Shown: in pieces, positions 22,825 through 36,270 of the stretch
Layout of the letters: every line of letters begins with the position of its first letter
Position numbering within the stretch: the stretch's first letter is position 1
Assembly (NCBI GenBank): GCA_003254905.1
Contig: QANU01005683.1
Span: forward strand, 37,742 to 101,741
Origin: Nissolia schottii
Taxonomy: Eukaryota > Streptophyta > Magnoliopsida > Fabales > Fabaceae
Length of the DNA: 64,000 bases
Direction of reading: 5' to 3'
The notes under the pieces: generated by a model
Seen by the model: only the letters and a program-made list of their open reading frames with translations
Database searches by the model: none
What the model was told of the DNA's origin: nothing
Translations under genes and position numbers: made by a program

Positions 22825-25800
22825 AGTACTAAGAAGTATTGCCGTTGTCTATAAAAGTGTTCCTTTATATATTATAAGCTACACATTTTAATTGTAGTTA
22901 GTGAAAAATATGGAATGGTCAATGCCTTATCTCTCCCTTGTCATCAAAATCCTCATTTTCTGACTCTCTAAATTGGGACGAGAATGAGACATATTTCTCT
23001 TCCCTCTCCCCATTAAAATTAAACTACTTCACAAAAGGACAACATATACTAGGTCCTTCCTCACTATGTCTTTCTCTTTCTGCCTATTATGATTCATTAT
23101 GTTTGTAATGCTATATGCACAACATATAAATGGACAACTATGGCCAAATAAAGAAAAGACAAAAATGACATTGTCATTCTCTCTTTCCTCCATCACTTAT
23201 TCAACTTATTGCTCTCATTCTCTTTTTACTTTATTACTCTCTCCTTTTGTTGTGTCAGACATATAAAGAAAGCAAACATCTTAAACAAAAATCAACATTG
23301 TTAAAAAAAGAAATCAACTTTATTAAAAAAGAAATCAATGTTTTTATGTTGGTTTTTCTTTGTTTAAAAACATTGGTTTTTGTTTTCTTTCAAGAGTAAA
23401 ACCAACTTTTTTGTAAAAAGAAACCAACACCATAGAAAGAAGAAACTAATTCTGTTAATAAAAGAAACAAACAACATTTTTATCTTGGTTTCTATAACCA
23501 ACAAAGTTAGTTTCTTTTTCAACAACGTTAATTTCTTATTCTTGAAGAAAAAGAGTGAAATAAATGAGAGAATGTAATAATTGTGTCTAAAAAGCTAACA
23601 CAATAAGAGAAAATAACAATAAAATTAATTGATATCACATTACTTTTTTTATTTTACGTGAGACCCACCAAATACAGTAGATTACAAGTTTTTTTTTTTC
23701 TTAGTTGATTATACGGTGGTCATACCAAAAATTGTTTACCAAGCATTGCTTTTATCTTTCATCCTTACTAAAGCTAAGCATTACTCTTATCTTTCATCCT
23801 TACTAAGGCTTCTATATACAAGGGAAGGGCTCTTACCCAGAAAAAAATTAAATAAAAATCTTAACCTATTGTAGTGTGGTTTTGCCTGTGGTCCACATGG
23901 CCTGGCACCTTAACCTATTTCAATAATTAACAATGGTCTATGGCTTGCTTTAAGCGACAACTAATGTGGGGGAAAATGACAAGTGCAAGAAGCCTCATAG
24001 AAAAATAAGACTGCAGAGACTGTATAACACTATAAATACTACAACGGGATGAGTGGAATCATAGCATCGGGCAGCTGGGGATGTACGTCCAATGGCCATT
24101 TTATGCTGTCACATTGCCTTTGAGGTACATCTTTGATTTGCCTCTGGCCCGGGGAGAATGAAATGACATAACTCACATCTATGCATGGAAAGAGATAGCA
24201 TGTCTAGCAAGATGACATTTTTTCAATGGATCCTTTTATATGAAATTTTCATGACTTTGTTACATGTGATCACTTACATTTAAATTTTTTTCTGGTTATG
24301 TTATGTATGAGTTTCATTTTTTAAATTAATGGTAAAAGATTACACATAACAAAGTCAGGTGAAAAATTCATGTCAAAGGATTCATTTCCTATTTTTTTAT
24401 CTCTAAATATATCAAGTGTCATTCATAAAAAGTAAGTAAGTTAATTTACAAGTTGGTTAATTAGATTTCTTAAACATTTATTATATATCGTGTGCTTGAG
24501 AAAGTTGATAAATTAAATTTATCTTTATTATTTTAAATGTTTATACTGTTCCACTACTATTTTGGAAAAAAGGTAATTCACTAAAACTATTTTTTCATCA
24601 AAATCTCCTAAATATTTTATAATTTAACATCTTATTGAATTGCCTGTGGCTATGGGAGATTGAAATGACAAAATTATGGGAAATACTCAATTTGATCTTT
24701 ACGCTTTTATTTAGTATCTTATTTAATTTTTGATATAATATTTGATGTCTTATTTAGTTTTTTACTTTTGTTGTTGCCCTCTTTAATCCCTTTGTCTAAT
24801 GAATTCATGGACATAAGGACTAACAAAGACTGCGACAAAATATTTTAGGGACTATTTTTTTTATATTAGGAACAAATAAAATATCAAGTAAAAATCTAAG
24901 GATGAACAAGGCATTTCACTCACAAAACTCTCATCTATGCATAAAAGGATTTGGATTCTTTTGGGATTTTTTTAGTATAATTATCTATACAATTTAATAA
25001 AAAAAAAGATTTTATGAAATAATTGTTTTTTTTTTCTAATTTGTATTTCATTTTTACTATTCCATGTAATTAATCTTTTAATAGTGACCAACTAAAATTG
25101 TGACGGACATCGAGTCTTACAAATTGTTCAAATTGCCAGGCACACGCAACCACTAGTGTCATATTAAGAAGATAAATATAAATAACTTAATTAAATAGAA
25201 AAGTCTTCTTAAAATATAAAACACTAAATTTAAATATTTTGTACCTGCCGATTTGTTTCCAAACATAACATACGAGCCATTCGCAGAACCCAAATGGATG
25301 CTTAAAGTGGATGAACAGTGAAAAATAAAGCACTAATGGACCGATGCCAACGGAGCGCTACCTTCTTGAATCCTTTTTTTTTAGGCCCTCCATAGTGACT
25401 AATGGAAGTTGGTATATTTTTTTTCAACAAAGCCTGACACACATTGCCAAGAATTAAATCATCTATCACAACTTTGTTAGTAATTCTTGAATTTTTTTTC
25501 TCTATTGTCATTACTGTTCAAAGTTATTACGAAATTATCCTCATTTTCAAACAATTTTCCAAAATACCACGGTTTGGGCTGATGGGGTAATTCCGTAATT
25601 CTTAAATTATCATGATCAATAATAATTAAAATGAATTTGATCATAGTCCCGAAACAAATGGATTTGATTTTTCCTAAAGCGTGAATATATATATATATTT
25701 ATTTATTTGGGTACATAAATTCTGAAATATATTTAAGATAAAATATATAATTTTAATTTAATTATTAATAGACAATTAATAATATAATTATGAATTTAAT

Positions 25801-26459
25801 TTTAATATATTATTAATGTAAATTTCCTTTACGATATTATCTAATCTAATAGTACTATACTATTGAAAATAATTGACTCTTATTATAATTAATTTTTTTT
25901 ACTTGTTTATTATAATTACCTTGGAATCACATGAAAGATAAAACAAGGATTATTCTCATACGTTATGTATGTGCAAATTATCATAATAAAATTTTACATT
26001 GTTAATTTAATTAAAGACAAATTAAAACTATAAATTTAAAATTTAATTATTATGGACCATGTAAAACACAACAATTAATTCAACTCTACTATTTATATAT
26101 CCTCCAAAATAAATCCTAATTTTAAAATAACCAAATCCAATCAATCATGTGTAGGGAGGTTACCAACAGGTGCAACTTTTTGTTGGCCAAATGCAAACTT
26201 TTAGTAAATGCTCTTTTATGGCTATAAAATTGGGTAATAATCCGTCTTAGGCGTGGAGAAAACATGCAAGATCGAAAAGTGATTGAAATGGTACTAAATG
26301 GCGGGTGGACAGTGGTAAAAACATTGACTTTCACATTAATGTTTGACTATTTGAATTCTACTCTTACTTTATGCCTCTACAGATTATAGTGATGAAGGTT
26401 TAGTGCATGTGAACTAGTTGATGATAGGGATGGGCTTACATCAACTCTAAATTTCTTCT
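22825..26459. other. AT-rich intergenic DNA with degenerate repeats
   Basis: No gene recognised. At 23270-23570, loose repeats of about 20-25 bp ('aaatcaac.ttgtt-aaaaa' and its complement 'ttggtttcttt') run in both orientations. At about 24658-24925 an imperfect inverted repeat with 'caatttgatctttacg...' resembles a MITE. Poly-T/A tracts are common. Confidence 0.5.
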
Positions 26460-26835
26460 AGAAATAGCCACCAAGATTCTAAAAGTCTCAATATCTCAGG
26501 AACCCGACACACTCATCTCAGAGCTTAAGAAGAATGAAAAATACATAGTGATGTATGGTTATTCTGTTACTTTCAAGTTCTACCACACCCATGTTTCAAT
26601 GGGGCCTTCTCTCCTATCCAATAAGAAGTTCTGGTCTCTTAAAGTTCTACCTAAGATTAAAACCTTTATATGGAAGTTGGCACATGATGATGTTCATATC
26701 TGGCAAAAGACCAAGGAGTGCATCTCAGGTATTTCTATTGACTTCTCCAACTGTCCTAGTACTCCAAAAACAATTATGCATTGTATTGCAACTTTCCCGC
26801 ATAGTGCTGAGTGTGGAACTAGGTTTCCCTAGTTG
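26460..26835 (+). pseudogene. LINE fragment: reverse-transcriptase zinc-binding domain
   Basis: The frame from 26548 reads FWSLKVLPKIKTFIWKLAHD and later CPSTPKTIMHCIATFPHSAEC. This matches the zf-RVT domain (W.L..PPKIK.F.W.. and C...E...H....C) found at the C-terminal side of plant LINE reverse transcriptases. Only this domain is left; the reverse transcriptase upstream is missing. The next sequence, from about 26817, belongs to a different element. Confidence 0.65.
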
Positions 26836-27589
26836 TTTCAATTGTTTAATACAATATGTTTTGATGATGACAAATACAATATGCTCTAATTGTCCATGCT
26901 TAGTGTCTATGCTTATGTTTATAGAACTAGGTTTTCCTAGTCATTCTATTTAATTCAATATATCTTGATGATGACAAATAAAACACAAAAAACACATAAT
27001 GACAATTAGAATGCAAAAGGATTTTATATGTTAAATAGAATACATTTGATCTTGTATGATTGAACTTGATGGTATCATATAGCCTACACATCATACAATA
27101 ATAATAAGGAACATCATTTTGAGAACATATCCAATAACTCTCTGTATGTGCTTGATGAATTAAATATTGGATATATTTGTGTCTATATGTGTATATGCAT
27201 GAATATCAAGTGCTATAGTGTTAGAATGCATGCATGTTAGGCAAAGGTTATTATTTGATTGATCCTTGCCTAATTGTATATGCACAATGCATTGATTGAT
27301 CTATTGATGCATATTAAGATATTGGAACACATTAGACTAACTATACTTTCTAGTGAATGATCTTATGAATAGGAAAGTCCAAGGCATCAAGAACAAGATG
27401 GAACAAGAAGGAACATATTCATATGATGCCCAAAGTCAAAAGGTGGAGCATAAAATGTTTATTCCATGAAGAACATGGTTATGCCGAAGATAGGATTCAT
27501 GAAGAATACCAAGTCCAGGCAAGCGATCAAAAGGATATTGTTTCTGATATAGTTTCTTAGGACTTAAGGTATTCTTGTCAAAGGAAAAT

Positions 27590-27627
<38 letters not shown>

Positions 27628-28579
27628 AAACTCTTAAAATGATGCTCTTTAATGATTTTTTGATTCTAGGAACTAAAAATGGTTAAGATTTATAATATGA
27701 ATCAAAAGAATAGGAAAAAGGATGAATTTGGCCTAGGAAAACTTTAGTCATTAAAATGACTAAGAGGTGTCATTCGAATGATCAAGCTCCAGAAGCTAAA
27801 AACGGCTAGTTTTCAATGAATAGAAATGAGAATATAATTGGGTAATGACTAGTACACTTACAAACTCTATAAATATCCATTAAACTCACATTTCTAGTCA
27901 AGCTTTTCACTCTCATTATCCTTATACTTCATACTATCAATGGATTAATATTTTTCATCATCATAAGGGCAAAAGAGAGATATTATTAATACTCCTAGTA
28001 GTGCTTCAATTTGTATCATCCACTCTTTTAGAGAGTTTCTTTTTCTACAAAAATTCTTGTAAAGAGGGTGAGGTATCCCTTTAGTTGCTTAGGGTTTGGT
28101 ATCCCTAAGGATTAGTTCTTTAGGCTCAAACAAAGGTAGGGGATCCTAAGTGTGAGGAATGCTCTTGCACGTAAAGGTTTTTCAAGCACCTAAGTTAGAC
28201 ACTTGATGATAGTGGAAAAATTTTGAGCAAACCGCTTGGGAACTGGACGTAGATCACAAGGGGTGTCAAACTAGGATAAATCAATATTTGCAATCTATCT
28301 AACTCTATGTCTTTACTTATTGCAAACTTATATTATTGTCTTGCATATTTGAGAATTGCAATATCATACATTTGTTAATAGTTGCTTATGAGTTTCTCTA
28401 TTGATCTTATTGTTCAATCAACATACATAATTGAGCAAGCTTATAATCATATCCTTAATTGATATATTCCGCTGCATAATAACTTTTGATTGCATGAAAA
28501 TGCAATATTTGTCAAAATTGCAATAATTTCTTATATACCCAATTCACCCCCTCTTGGGTATTGGTTGCCAAGTCTAACA
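26817..28579 (+). mobile_element. Copia-type LTR-like segment (SIRE/Maximus-like)
   Basis: About 1.7 kb without coding. Near its start, two copies of 'aactaggttt.cctagt' are followed by 'tgttttgatgatgacaaa'-type sequence. It ends with 'cccaattcaccccctcttgg' and TCTAACA, wording I associate with the 3' ends of SIRE/Maximus LTRs. A (TA)n run lies at about 27592-27625. The left boundary is uncertain and no target duplication was matched. Confidence 0.45.
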
Positions 28580-30050
28580 TCATGTTTTCCAAACAACCCT
28601 GCAATGTAACCCAGAACTCATCATAAGAGTTGTCCCACCAAAGACTCCGAAATGAAAAAGCTTGGGGCCACCAGGACGCATCTGAAATCGTTCTTTCTTT
28701 CCTTATTTTCAAATATCTTCGACTCCAGCTGGTCAAAAGTCTCGAAGAAGGTGTTGAAGATTTTCTCCTATTACATTTTGGATATAGGGGAAGGTAAAAC
28801 CTGCGAGAGCCAGAATTGTCTCGCTAAACAATGAAGGGTGCGAAAGATGACCTTAGCTTCTTTTTCGCCTGAGAAGTTGACACAAAGAAGTTGTAGGCAG
28901 AGAAAATCAGCCCACAAGAAATCTTTCCTTGTTAGATAATCAGGTCGGAGGAAATCATGGAGAGCTTGAACCAAGAGGGACCACTCATCTTGTCGACGAA
29001 ATGAGAAGGATGAGGTTGCCTTGAAAACTAAGACCCATTTCGTGAAATTGTGTAAAAATGAATTCAAAGTGATCCTTTTTTTGAGAGCATTTTTTCTTCT
29101 TGAAATGGAGGTGGCTCATAGTCGAACCAGTTATCTCCTCGTATATGCCATCAGGAAGGATTGACATTTGAAGGTGATTCTTGAATAGGGCGTTCAACTA
29201 GAGTTAAAAAAGCCATAAGGGGCCGCCAAATTGTAGAGTCGGTGCCTTGTTGGCTCTAATATCTCCCACAATGGAGTGTAGAAAATCATAAAGCTTCACC
29301 AAAAGAAGTTTGGCTAGACAAATTGGGCGACCTTCATGTAGCATGGTGGCAACCTTATGAAAACCTTCATTCGTGCTCGTCATTTCTAAGATTGCGAGCA
29401 AAATACACATCTATTTAGCCAGAATTGGAGGAACGCCACATGTTTAGCATTGGAAATAGGCTCGCCTTCAGCTCCCATGTTATTTTATATCAGCCCAATC
29501 ATCCAATATGGCAAGTCAAGATTGTTGGTGAACAGATTCCAAAATTGATACGCTCCCCCTATCATAAAACTGTCTAGCTTCAAATTGTAGTGAAAAAGTT
29601 GTAGAAAGTCATAAATACCCACGACCTTCTAATGGTCACCTTTTACCCCTCCAAACGATCTAACAAACCAAGAAATTGGAGTTGTTCTTCATGTTATTTC
29701 TAAAGACCTTGGATTGATGAAAACGCCATGCATATATCTCCTCCTAGCTTGCTAGTATTTTGTGCCCCAAAGCGCAAGGAAAGAAAGAGGCGACAACAAA
29801 TGCATCCTCCCTGTCGATTAAAGGACCAACATACACGTAAATAGAGAAGGGAATCATTACCTAGCTAAACCACACTTTGTGGAATTCAGGGGAAGGGTTG
29901 GGAGACATTTTGAGATTTTTCCCTTGAATCAATGTTGTTGCAGAAGCGACATGAGGGATTCCCTTGTTGGCGGAAGATAAAGGATTTTCCATTAAGATTG
30001 AAAAAGAATTTTGGAATTGGGATGGAAGAAAGAAAGGAAAAATCGTCATA
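28512..30050 (-). pseudogene. Decayed plant-mobile-domain-like (PMD, aminotransferase-like) ORF
   Basis: Minus-strand frames, read from 30050 down, include KVWFS and VGPLIDREDAFVVASFFPC (near 29820), CALGHKILAS and EIYAWRFHQS (near 29720-29780), a helix RPICLAKLLLVKLYDFLHSI (near 29300), then GGPLWLFQLWLNALF (about 29175-29225) and further charged helices down to 28512. The order and the 'LA..LL..LYD.L...GPLW..QLW' core resemble the plant mobile domain found in transposon proteins and in MAIN-like proteins. At least four stops or frame changes interrupt it. I recognise the type only loosely, and another retroelement-associated ORF is possible. Confidence 0.45.
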
Positions 30051-30229
30051 AATAAAGGATATGTAAAAATGAAAGGAGAGTCATTTCAGATATTGAATTG
30101 GTAAAAAGGGAAGCGAAAACAAGCACTGGGGATTTATAGAGTTTGAATAGCTTCTTGAAGAAACTTCAGGTTAAGGAAGGGAAAACGCCAAAACGGTGGT
30201 GCGAAATTTGGGGGGAAATGGAAAATGTG

Positions 30230-31560
30230 ACGTGATGGTTACACTGCCCAAGATTTATATTATTTTATCTAAGAAGATGAAAAGTCCTAAGACACACATA
30301 TTGACCCTAAGAAGATGATGTATGCTTTATATATGATTACATTAGGCAAAGAGGTTTCGTGGTCGAAAGGTCACGGTCGACAAAAGGCGTTAAGAAATCA
30401 TCACAATCAACCTCTACAAGAGATAAAAAATTTTAGAGGTATTGGTCAAGTAGAGGAACGATTAAGCTACAAGAGAGAGAAAAATAGCTCAGGTTAGGGA
30501 TGTGACGTGACAAGGCTAAGTAATGATGACATGAAAACCCCTCAGTTACTTTTTGGATTTTTAATATATTTTATGAAGGAGATAAAGATCCTAATTGAAG
30601 GATATGGAAAATTCATATTTTCCTTTTATATCATTCAAAGGAAAATATTGGAGGCATCTTGTTACATCAAAATTAATAAAAGAACATTTAAAACAAGGGT
30701 ATTAAAGTAAAAGACAAAGGGGTATAAAAGAAAGGAAAAAGCATGAAGAATAGGTCGTCTAAGAAGGAACAGAGAGTGATTGTTGTTGATCGACATTAAT
30801 GATGTAATTAAAGGATGATAGTTGATCCTAAGAACTTTAACAAAGGTATTGGTGAGACTTAAAGATGTAAGCGACCTCGTGCCATTGAATCATAAGTGTT
30901 GATCAAATGGTGAAGGCTAGTTAGGGGCGACCCTATAAAGAACAAATTGTGATTAAGATTCTAGCTTGAAAGTATGGTATAAGAATGGATGGAGGAAGCT
31001 AGGATCGTAATAATAGGGTTGCTCAAGAGAACTCAAGAAGGGGCGGGCGACCCCCTTTGATACTTTGCTTTTCTAGAAATTGATTACAAAATCTAGTAGT
31101 GTCGCCCACAAAGAAAATATCAAAGAGAATAATTGTTAGCACATATCTTTGAAATCAAATTTAAGATAAGGAAGTTATCCAAAACGTGTAGTAGTGGAGA
31201 TGCCAACAGAAATTACATGGTGGTTATGGAGAATGTGCATGCACAATCAAGAGAGTGGTTAGCGAGTTTTCCGCTGAGAAGGGCAAAGTGGAGACGTTGG
31301 AACAAACACCAACCGCACAGTGGACACATGACGAACATGCATGAAGACCCTGATGCCTATAAATAGGGCGTCGAGGGAAGAAGCAATTTGGAAGAAACTT
31401 TGTGAAGTCTCACACACTCATACACGTCTCAGGATAATTCAAGTATAGGAGAAGGAGCAAGTAATTCCCTTTTCTTTATTTTCTGTCTTTTAATTCCTTA
31501 GGATTAGCACATTTCTTTGTAACTTTTCTTCTTTTCCATTTCTTGTTATTTATCAATTTC
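30230..31560 (+). mobile_element. Possible LTR segment with TATA box
   Basis: A good TATA box TATAAATAG lies at 31358-31366. It is followed by a short leader-like stretch rich in 'tctcacacactcatacacg' and preceded by about 1 kb of non-coding sequence. It looks like the U3-R of an LTR, but ends and target duplication could not be found. Confidence 0.3.
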
Positions 31561-31689
31561 TTTGGTGATTGTATGAATCTCATTTATTTATCAAGTGGAT
31601 TATTCATAATCCCTTTTTTTTTCAAACTCACATTCTCACTGAAAAGATCCACAAAATCCCTGTTTTATCCTTACTTTATTTGTTTCGCG

Positions 31690-34435
31690 TGGTGAACGGT
31701 CCATATATTACTATAGACAAAAACCCACATAAAACACAACAAATTATACATTCTCAACATTCTTTGACGTCTCATCTTTGTGCAGTGTGGTAGAAAAATG
31801 TGAACATAAATCACACATAAAAATTCTAAGATGGTAAATATTTAACTCCTAACCAAAAGTCAAGTTTAATGGAGACAATTTATAATAACTTGCTGGCATG
31901 ATGTGTGCAAGTATTGCTACATGGAGTATAGCTTGGTCTCGTGCTAAAACATGAAATTTTGTTCTCATAAGTAATAGTTTAGCTATTAATTGGAGGCATT
32001 TAATAAATAATTTTGCTAGACCATGTATTAATAGGAGCACCATGATATTCAACTATTGTTCCATTGGACATACAATAATCGTTACAATTTTGAGAAATTA
32101 ACTCACCATTATTATCAAGAAAAATTGTCTTAGTGGTATTGTCTTGATACTCTCCTCTTAAATTATTTGAGAAAGAAATCTCGCAAACTTTAGGTTACTA
32201 GTTAATGATAATGTCATGCCCCAACTTAAGACGTGACCGCACGTAGGGTTACTACCCTAAGGAAGCTCAGACGTGGCATACTAAACGTGTATTAAATGCT
32301 CATAATGATAAAATAACTTTATTTATTAAAAATTAACTGAATAACTATTTACATGTAACTGAACTGAAAAATAATGAGTTTACATAATATCAATGTCTGA
32401 AAATGAAATACATGAATACTAAATAAGGACCCTGCCCTAGGTGTCTGAAGCATGACTGTAAATACTCGGGTAGTCCCTACTGCAAAACGGAGCTTACCAT
32501 TAATGTCTGAAATCTTTGCTTACTGGACGAGGGGACTGTTCTCACTATCCTCAGCTGAATCTGAAAATGTTATCGACAGAGGGGTGAGTTGTCAACTCAG
32601 TGATAGGTACCTCGGTACCACTCAAATAGCAAGTACTGCAGACAACATCATGATATATAGATACATACATATATACTGAAAGAACATATATAACAACAAG
32701 CATATTATATAACTGGTATCTAAAAGAAACCAAATGAACTACATATACTGAATAAGCTGAAAGTACTAAATAACTGAGTAAACTGAATTAGCTATTGGAA
32801 AGAAAAACTGGTCAATGTACGTTTGTCCACGTCCGTGGCAGAGGGAAACAATTCAAGGGAGCCACAACGCGACCTTACTTCACCAGGATAAATCCGGGTG
32901 GTTCCGGTACGCACACAACCCGAATATCTATGAGGGTATGCATACCCTAAGTTTGAGGAGCCTAGCACTCAGGGGTCTGATAGGGCACACATGCCATAAC
33001 TGAGGAGCCTGATGCTCATATCTATCTACTATTGGGTCTAGGTTACGAGGTGGTAGGACCTCGTACTGTTCTAGGTCACCTACCCTATAATATATTGTTC
33101 GTGAAGTCTTTTAGGGAACTGTCTTTGATTGCCCATGTTGTTAAGACCTAAGGCTACTGATTATGACAAGTGTGTCCTACTTAACTAATCTTTGTTTATT
33201 AGTCCGACTCAAGGACTAAGATCCCACACTTAGGACAGAATTCCTAGGCAAGAGAAGTGTGTCACAAACGAACATCTTAAGTACCAAGTATTGCCTTAGC
33301 TAGAACCTGTCACATGTTAGGGTCCATGCCTTAACCGGAGTCTTTATTTAAAGTCTTATGGATAAGCCTGACCAAGCATTTCTAAGAGATATCATGGCTA
33401 AGGGCCAAGGTCTCTATCCTAACATAGCATGGCATAGCATAATATAACATAAGCATAAACACATGGCATATGATATATCACACAAGCATGCCATCTGCTG
33501 AACATGTATATGAATAACTAAATATCTACTAGCATGTTATGTCACAATTGACTCTACTGATGGACCACCGAAGTGGAACAATCGACACACCAGGACTGTC
33601 ACTCACCTAGAATGTCACAGAAAGGAGGAACGTTGACACTGGGGCCTTCAAGAAGTGTGGCGTTGGCACCTGGACAGCCAACAAAACCACCATCAAAAAC
33701 CCATTAGGAAATCTTTAATTGGCAGGCTCCACAGTAGCGATCTAGTATTGCTATAACATTTCAGCATCGCCACAGCATCCTGTAGACTACTGTGGGCCAC
33801 CACCAATACGGTGGCGGTACCAGGGCTTACTACCCTAAACCATCCTAAAAAGGACTGACTACCTACCTAGGTGAAGACTTTGTATCTTCACAAGAGGGAG
33901 AGAAGAAAACTGAGCAGAAACTCGTTCTAAGAGAGTATAAGAGTCTAAAGCTCTGAGCGAGTTGAAATGGGGGAGGAGAGCTCTATGTATAGGGAGAGAG
34001 ATGACCAAAGGGATGGGATGGGCCCCTCTCCTAGCCCAAAAAAACACAAAACGCACTGGCCTTTCTGACCTGCATCTCACATGAGATGCACATGTCTCGC
34101 GCAGGACGAGTCCTTTTTTTCATTTTTTTTTTTTTAGGTTGTCACAATAAACACACATGTGACCATTTGTTTGGTCATCTTTTAAAACCACATGGAAATT
34201 ATAAGTGGTCAACATGATGGGTGAATGTGCCTACATAGTTCATTATCAATACATTGCAGAAATGCAAATGGTTTTCTCACAATTTTAACAAGTGATTGTC
34301 TCGTAATTAATTTCTTTAAGAACAACCAATACATGAGAATTTTTTAACTCAAATAAACTTTTGGCTCTTCAATGGATTTCAAGTGAATTATCAATAATTA
34401 TTTGCATCATGGTTGAATCGTGATAGACCTACCTG
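31690..34435 (-). pseudogene. Ty1/copia pre-integrase/integrase remnant split by an LTR
   Basis: Right part, read on the minus strand (34435-34147): degenerate GAG-pre-integrase, then frames giving IHPSC.PL and KWSHVCL, the start of the copia integrase core. The left part (32211 down to about 31690) continues the same domain with TSNLKFARFLSQII, KTIPL, then LIKCLQLIAKLLLMRTKF, ILHVAILAHI and YYKLSPLNLTFG. The two halves join at one point of the integrase, which is where the 1.9-kb LTR (32212-34146) sits. Several stops and frameshifts are present on both sides, so the copy is dead. No reverse transcriptase was found beyond 31690. Confidence 0.7.
32212..34146 (-). mobile_element. Solo LTR (gypsy, Tekay-like) inserted in a copia integrase relic
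   Basis: On the minus strand it starts TGTGACAACCTAAAAA and ends GGGGCATGACA, typical LTR ends. It is 1935 bp and flanked by the 4-bp repeat ATAA (32208-32211 and 34147-34150; five bases match only with a shift). Its position inside a copia integrase frame proves that it is an insertion. No internal retroelement sequence or second LTR is present, so it is solo. Short open frames inside are not coding. Confidence 0.75.
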
Positions 34436-35129
34436 TGTATTTTTTTATCATAAAAAAATAAATATTAAAATAAAATAAAATAAAATATGTAATTTTTAAT
34501 TTTTCAAAAATAATCATAACAAAGTATTATTTTTGTTAATAAGTTAATTCTTAATATAATAATATTCTAAAATAAAAAACTAATATATATATATATATAT
34601 ATAAAGATATTTCTTGAGAGAAGGGAGAGAGTTTAACTGAATATATAACATTTACTATATAACAAGTAAGAGTGTATAAATTCAATATGAATCAAAAAGA
34701 TATTTTCAATAAAGAATTGAAACTCTAAAGTTGTAAGCTGCTGGGTTATGCCCATGAAGAAATAGATCAAAAGACAAATTTGAGCAACGTGAATATCCTT
34801 TATGTGGAAGGAAAATCAAATTTTCATCCATTGATTTTATCATTAAGAAACCACAGTCCATATCCCAAAAAATTTTGTTCAACTTTGTTATGTATATCAC
34901 CAATTATCTTGTTTAGTATGTGATAGTAAGATCATAAATAGAATATATGACATTTGACCAACAAAAAAAAGGAAAATGCTAACAAAACTCTATCATGTTA
35001 TTCATGAGATGAGAGTGTGATTGTGGGAGAGTCCTAGGGACTCTTTAGATTATGGTTTCTTTAAAAAGAAAAATTAAATATTAAAATTATATTAATAAAT
35101 ATGATTGCATAAAATGTTACAAAAAATAA

Positions 35130-35195
35130 TGATAGTCTAGTGGATAAACCATTATTCTAAACGGTAGAGGTCTTGGGTTTGAGTCTCACTTAAAT
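35130..35195 (+). repeat. tRNA-related (SINE-like) fragment
   Basis: Contains 'tagtctagtgg', like a pol III A box, and 38 bases later 'gggtttgagtctc', like a B box (GGTTCGANTCC with one change). No cloverleaf acceptor stem pairs, so it is not a functional tRNA. It may be the head of an old SINE. Confidence 0.35.
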
Positions 35196-36125
35196 AAGTT
35201 TATTTTTTTAGTAAACACAAATGAACATTTATAATATACATTGTTGCACCCCTACTTTTAATAATATACATTGTTGCACTCCTCGCAAACATATAAGCAT
35301 TACTATTTTAATATTTTTCTTGGAAAAATTAATGATACATATTATAAAAAATTATAATAACATATTACATAATTAAAAGAAAAAAAAATTATCATACACA
35401 CACAATCATCAACGTATATAATATTTCATATGCCTATTGGTTTGTTGCAACTATAACTCAAGATGTTTATCTATTTGATTTTTGTATCATAATTCAAACA
35501 CAAATTTAAATACATTTATTAGAACATTTGAATTACAAATTCAAATTTAAGATAAATCTTATCTAAGATGAGTCTATAAAGTAATGTATTAATCAAATAT
35601 ATCATTTACTTATTTTCCTAACTATAATGGAAAAATCAATGATATCAATTAGATCTAAAAAATGTTTCTAAAAGAATAACTCAATTAATAATTATGAGAT
35701 ATATCATAGTTTATTGATTTGATTGCAAAAATTAAATAACAATAAAAGTAAATTTAATAAACATTAATGAAATTAAAGAAAAATAAAAATTAAGGATTGA
35801 GTAGACCAATTTACTTCTTGAAATTGGTAACTATATTATCCTCTTCAGGATGATATGAGTATCATATTATAAATACTAAAAATTAATACAAATATTTCAA
35901 ATCATTCTTAGAGCATTCGCTTCAATGAACGTAAAATATGAAAATAACACACTTTAGATAGTGTGACTGTGTGAGTAATAATATTCATTCACTTCAAGGA
36001 ATGATCTTTTGACATAATCACTTTGGGAATACGTAAATCTCGTTAATGGGCAAATAATTCATTTGCATGTAGTTTCGAATAATAAGAATGCATTCACTTC
36101 AGTGAATGATTATTTTTTTTTTTAA

Positions 36126-36270
36126 TATAATTATCATTTGCTATTAGGAATGAGTATAATTATCATTCACTTTTAGGAATGTATATAATTATCATTCACT
36201 TACGGGAATTAGTATAATTAATTACCACTAACTTTTTATAATGAGTATGATTGTCATTCACTTGTAAAAA
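36126..36270. repeat. ~29-bp minisatellite, about five units
   Basis: Units of 29-33 bp start 'tataattatcattcac' and end 'aggaatgag/ta' with growing divergence. The first three are the most similar. Confidence 0.65.

Noticed and set aside
35130..35195. Functional tRNA gene
   Set aside because: Box-like motifs only; no acceptor stem or anticodon loop can be drawn.
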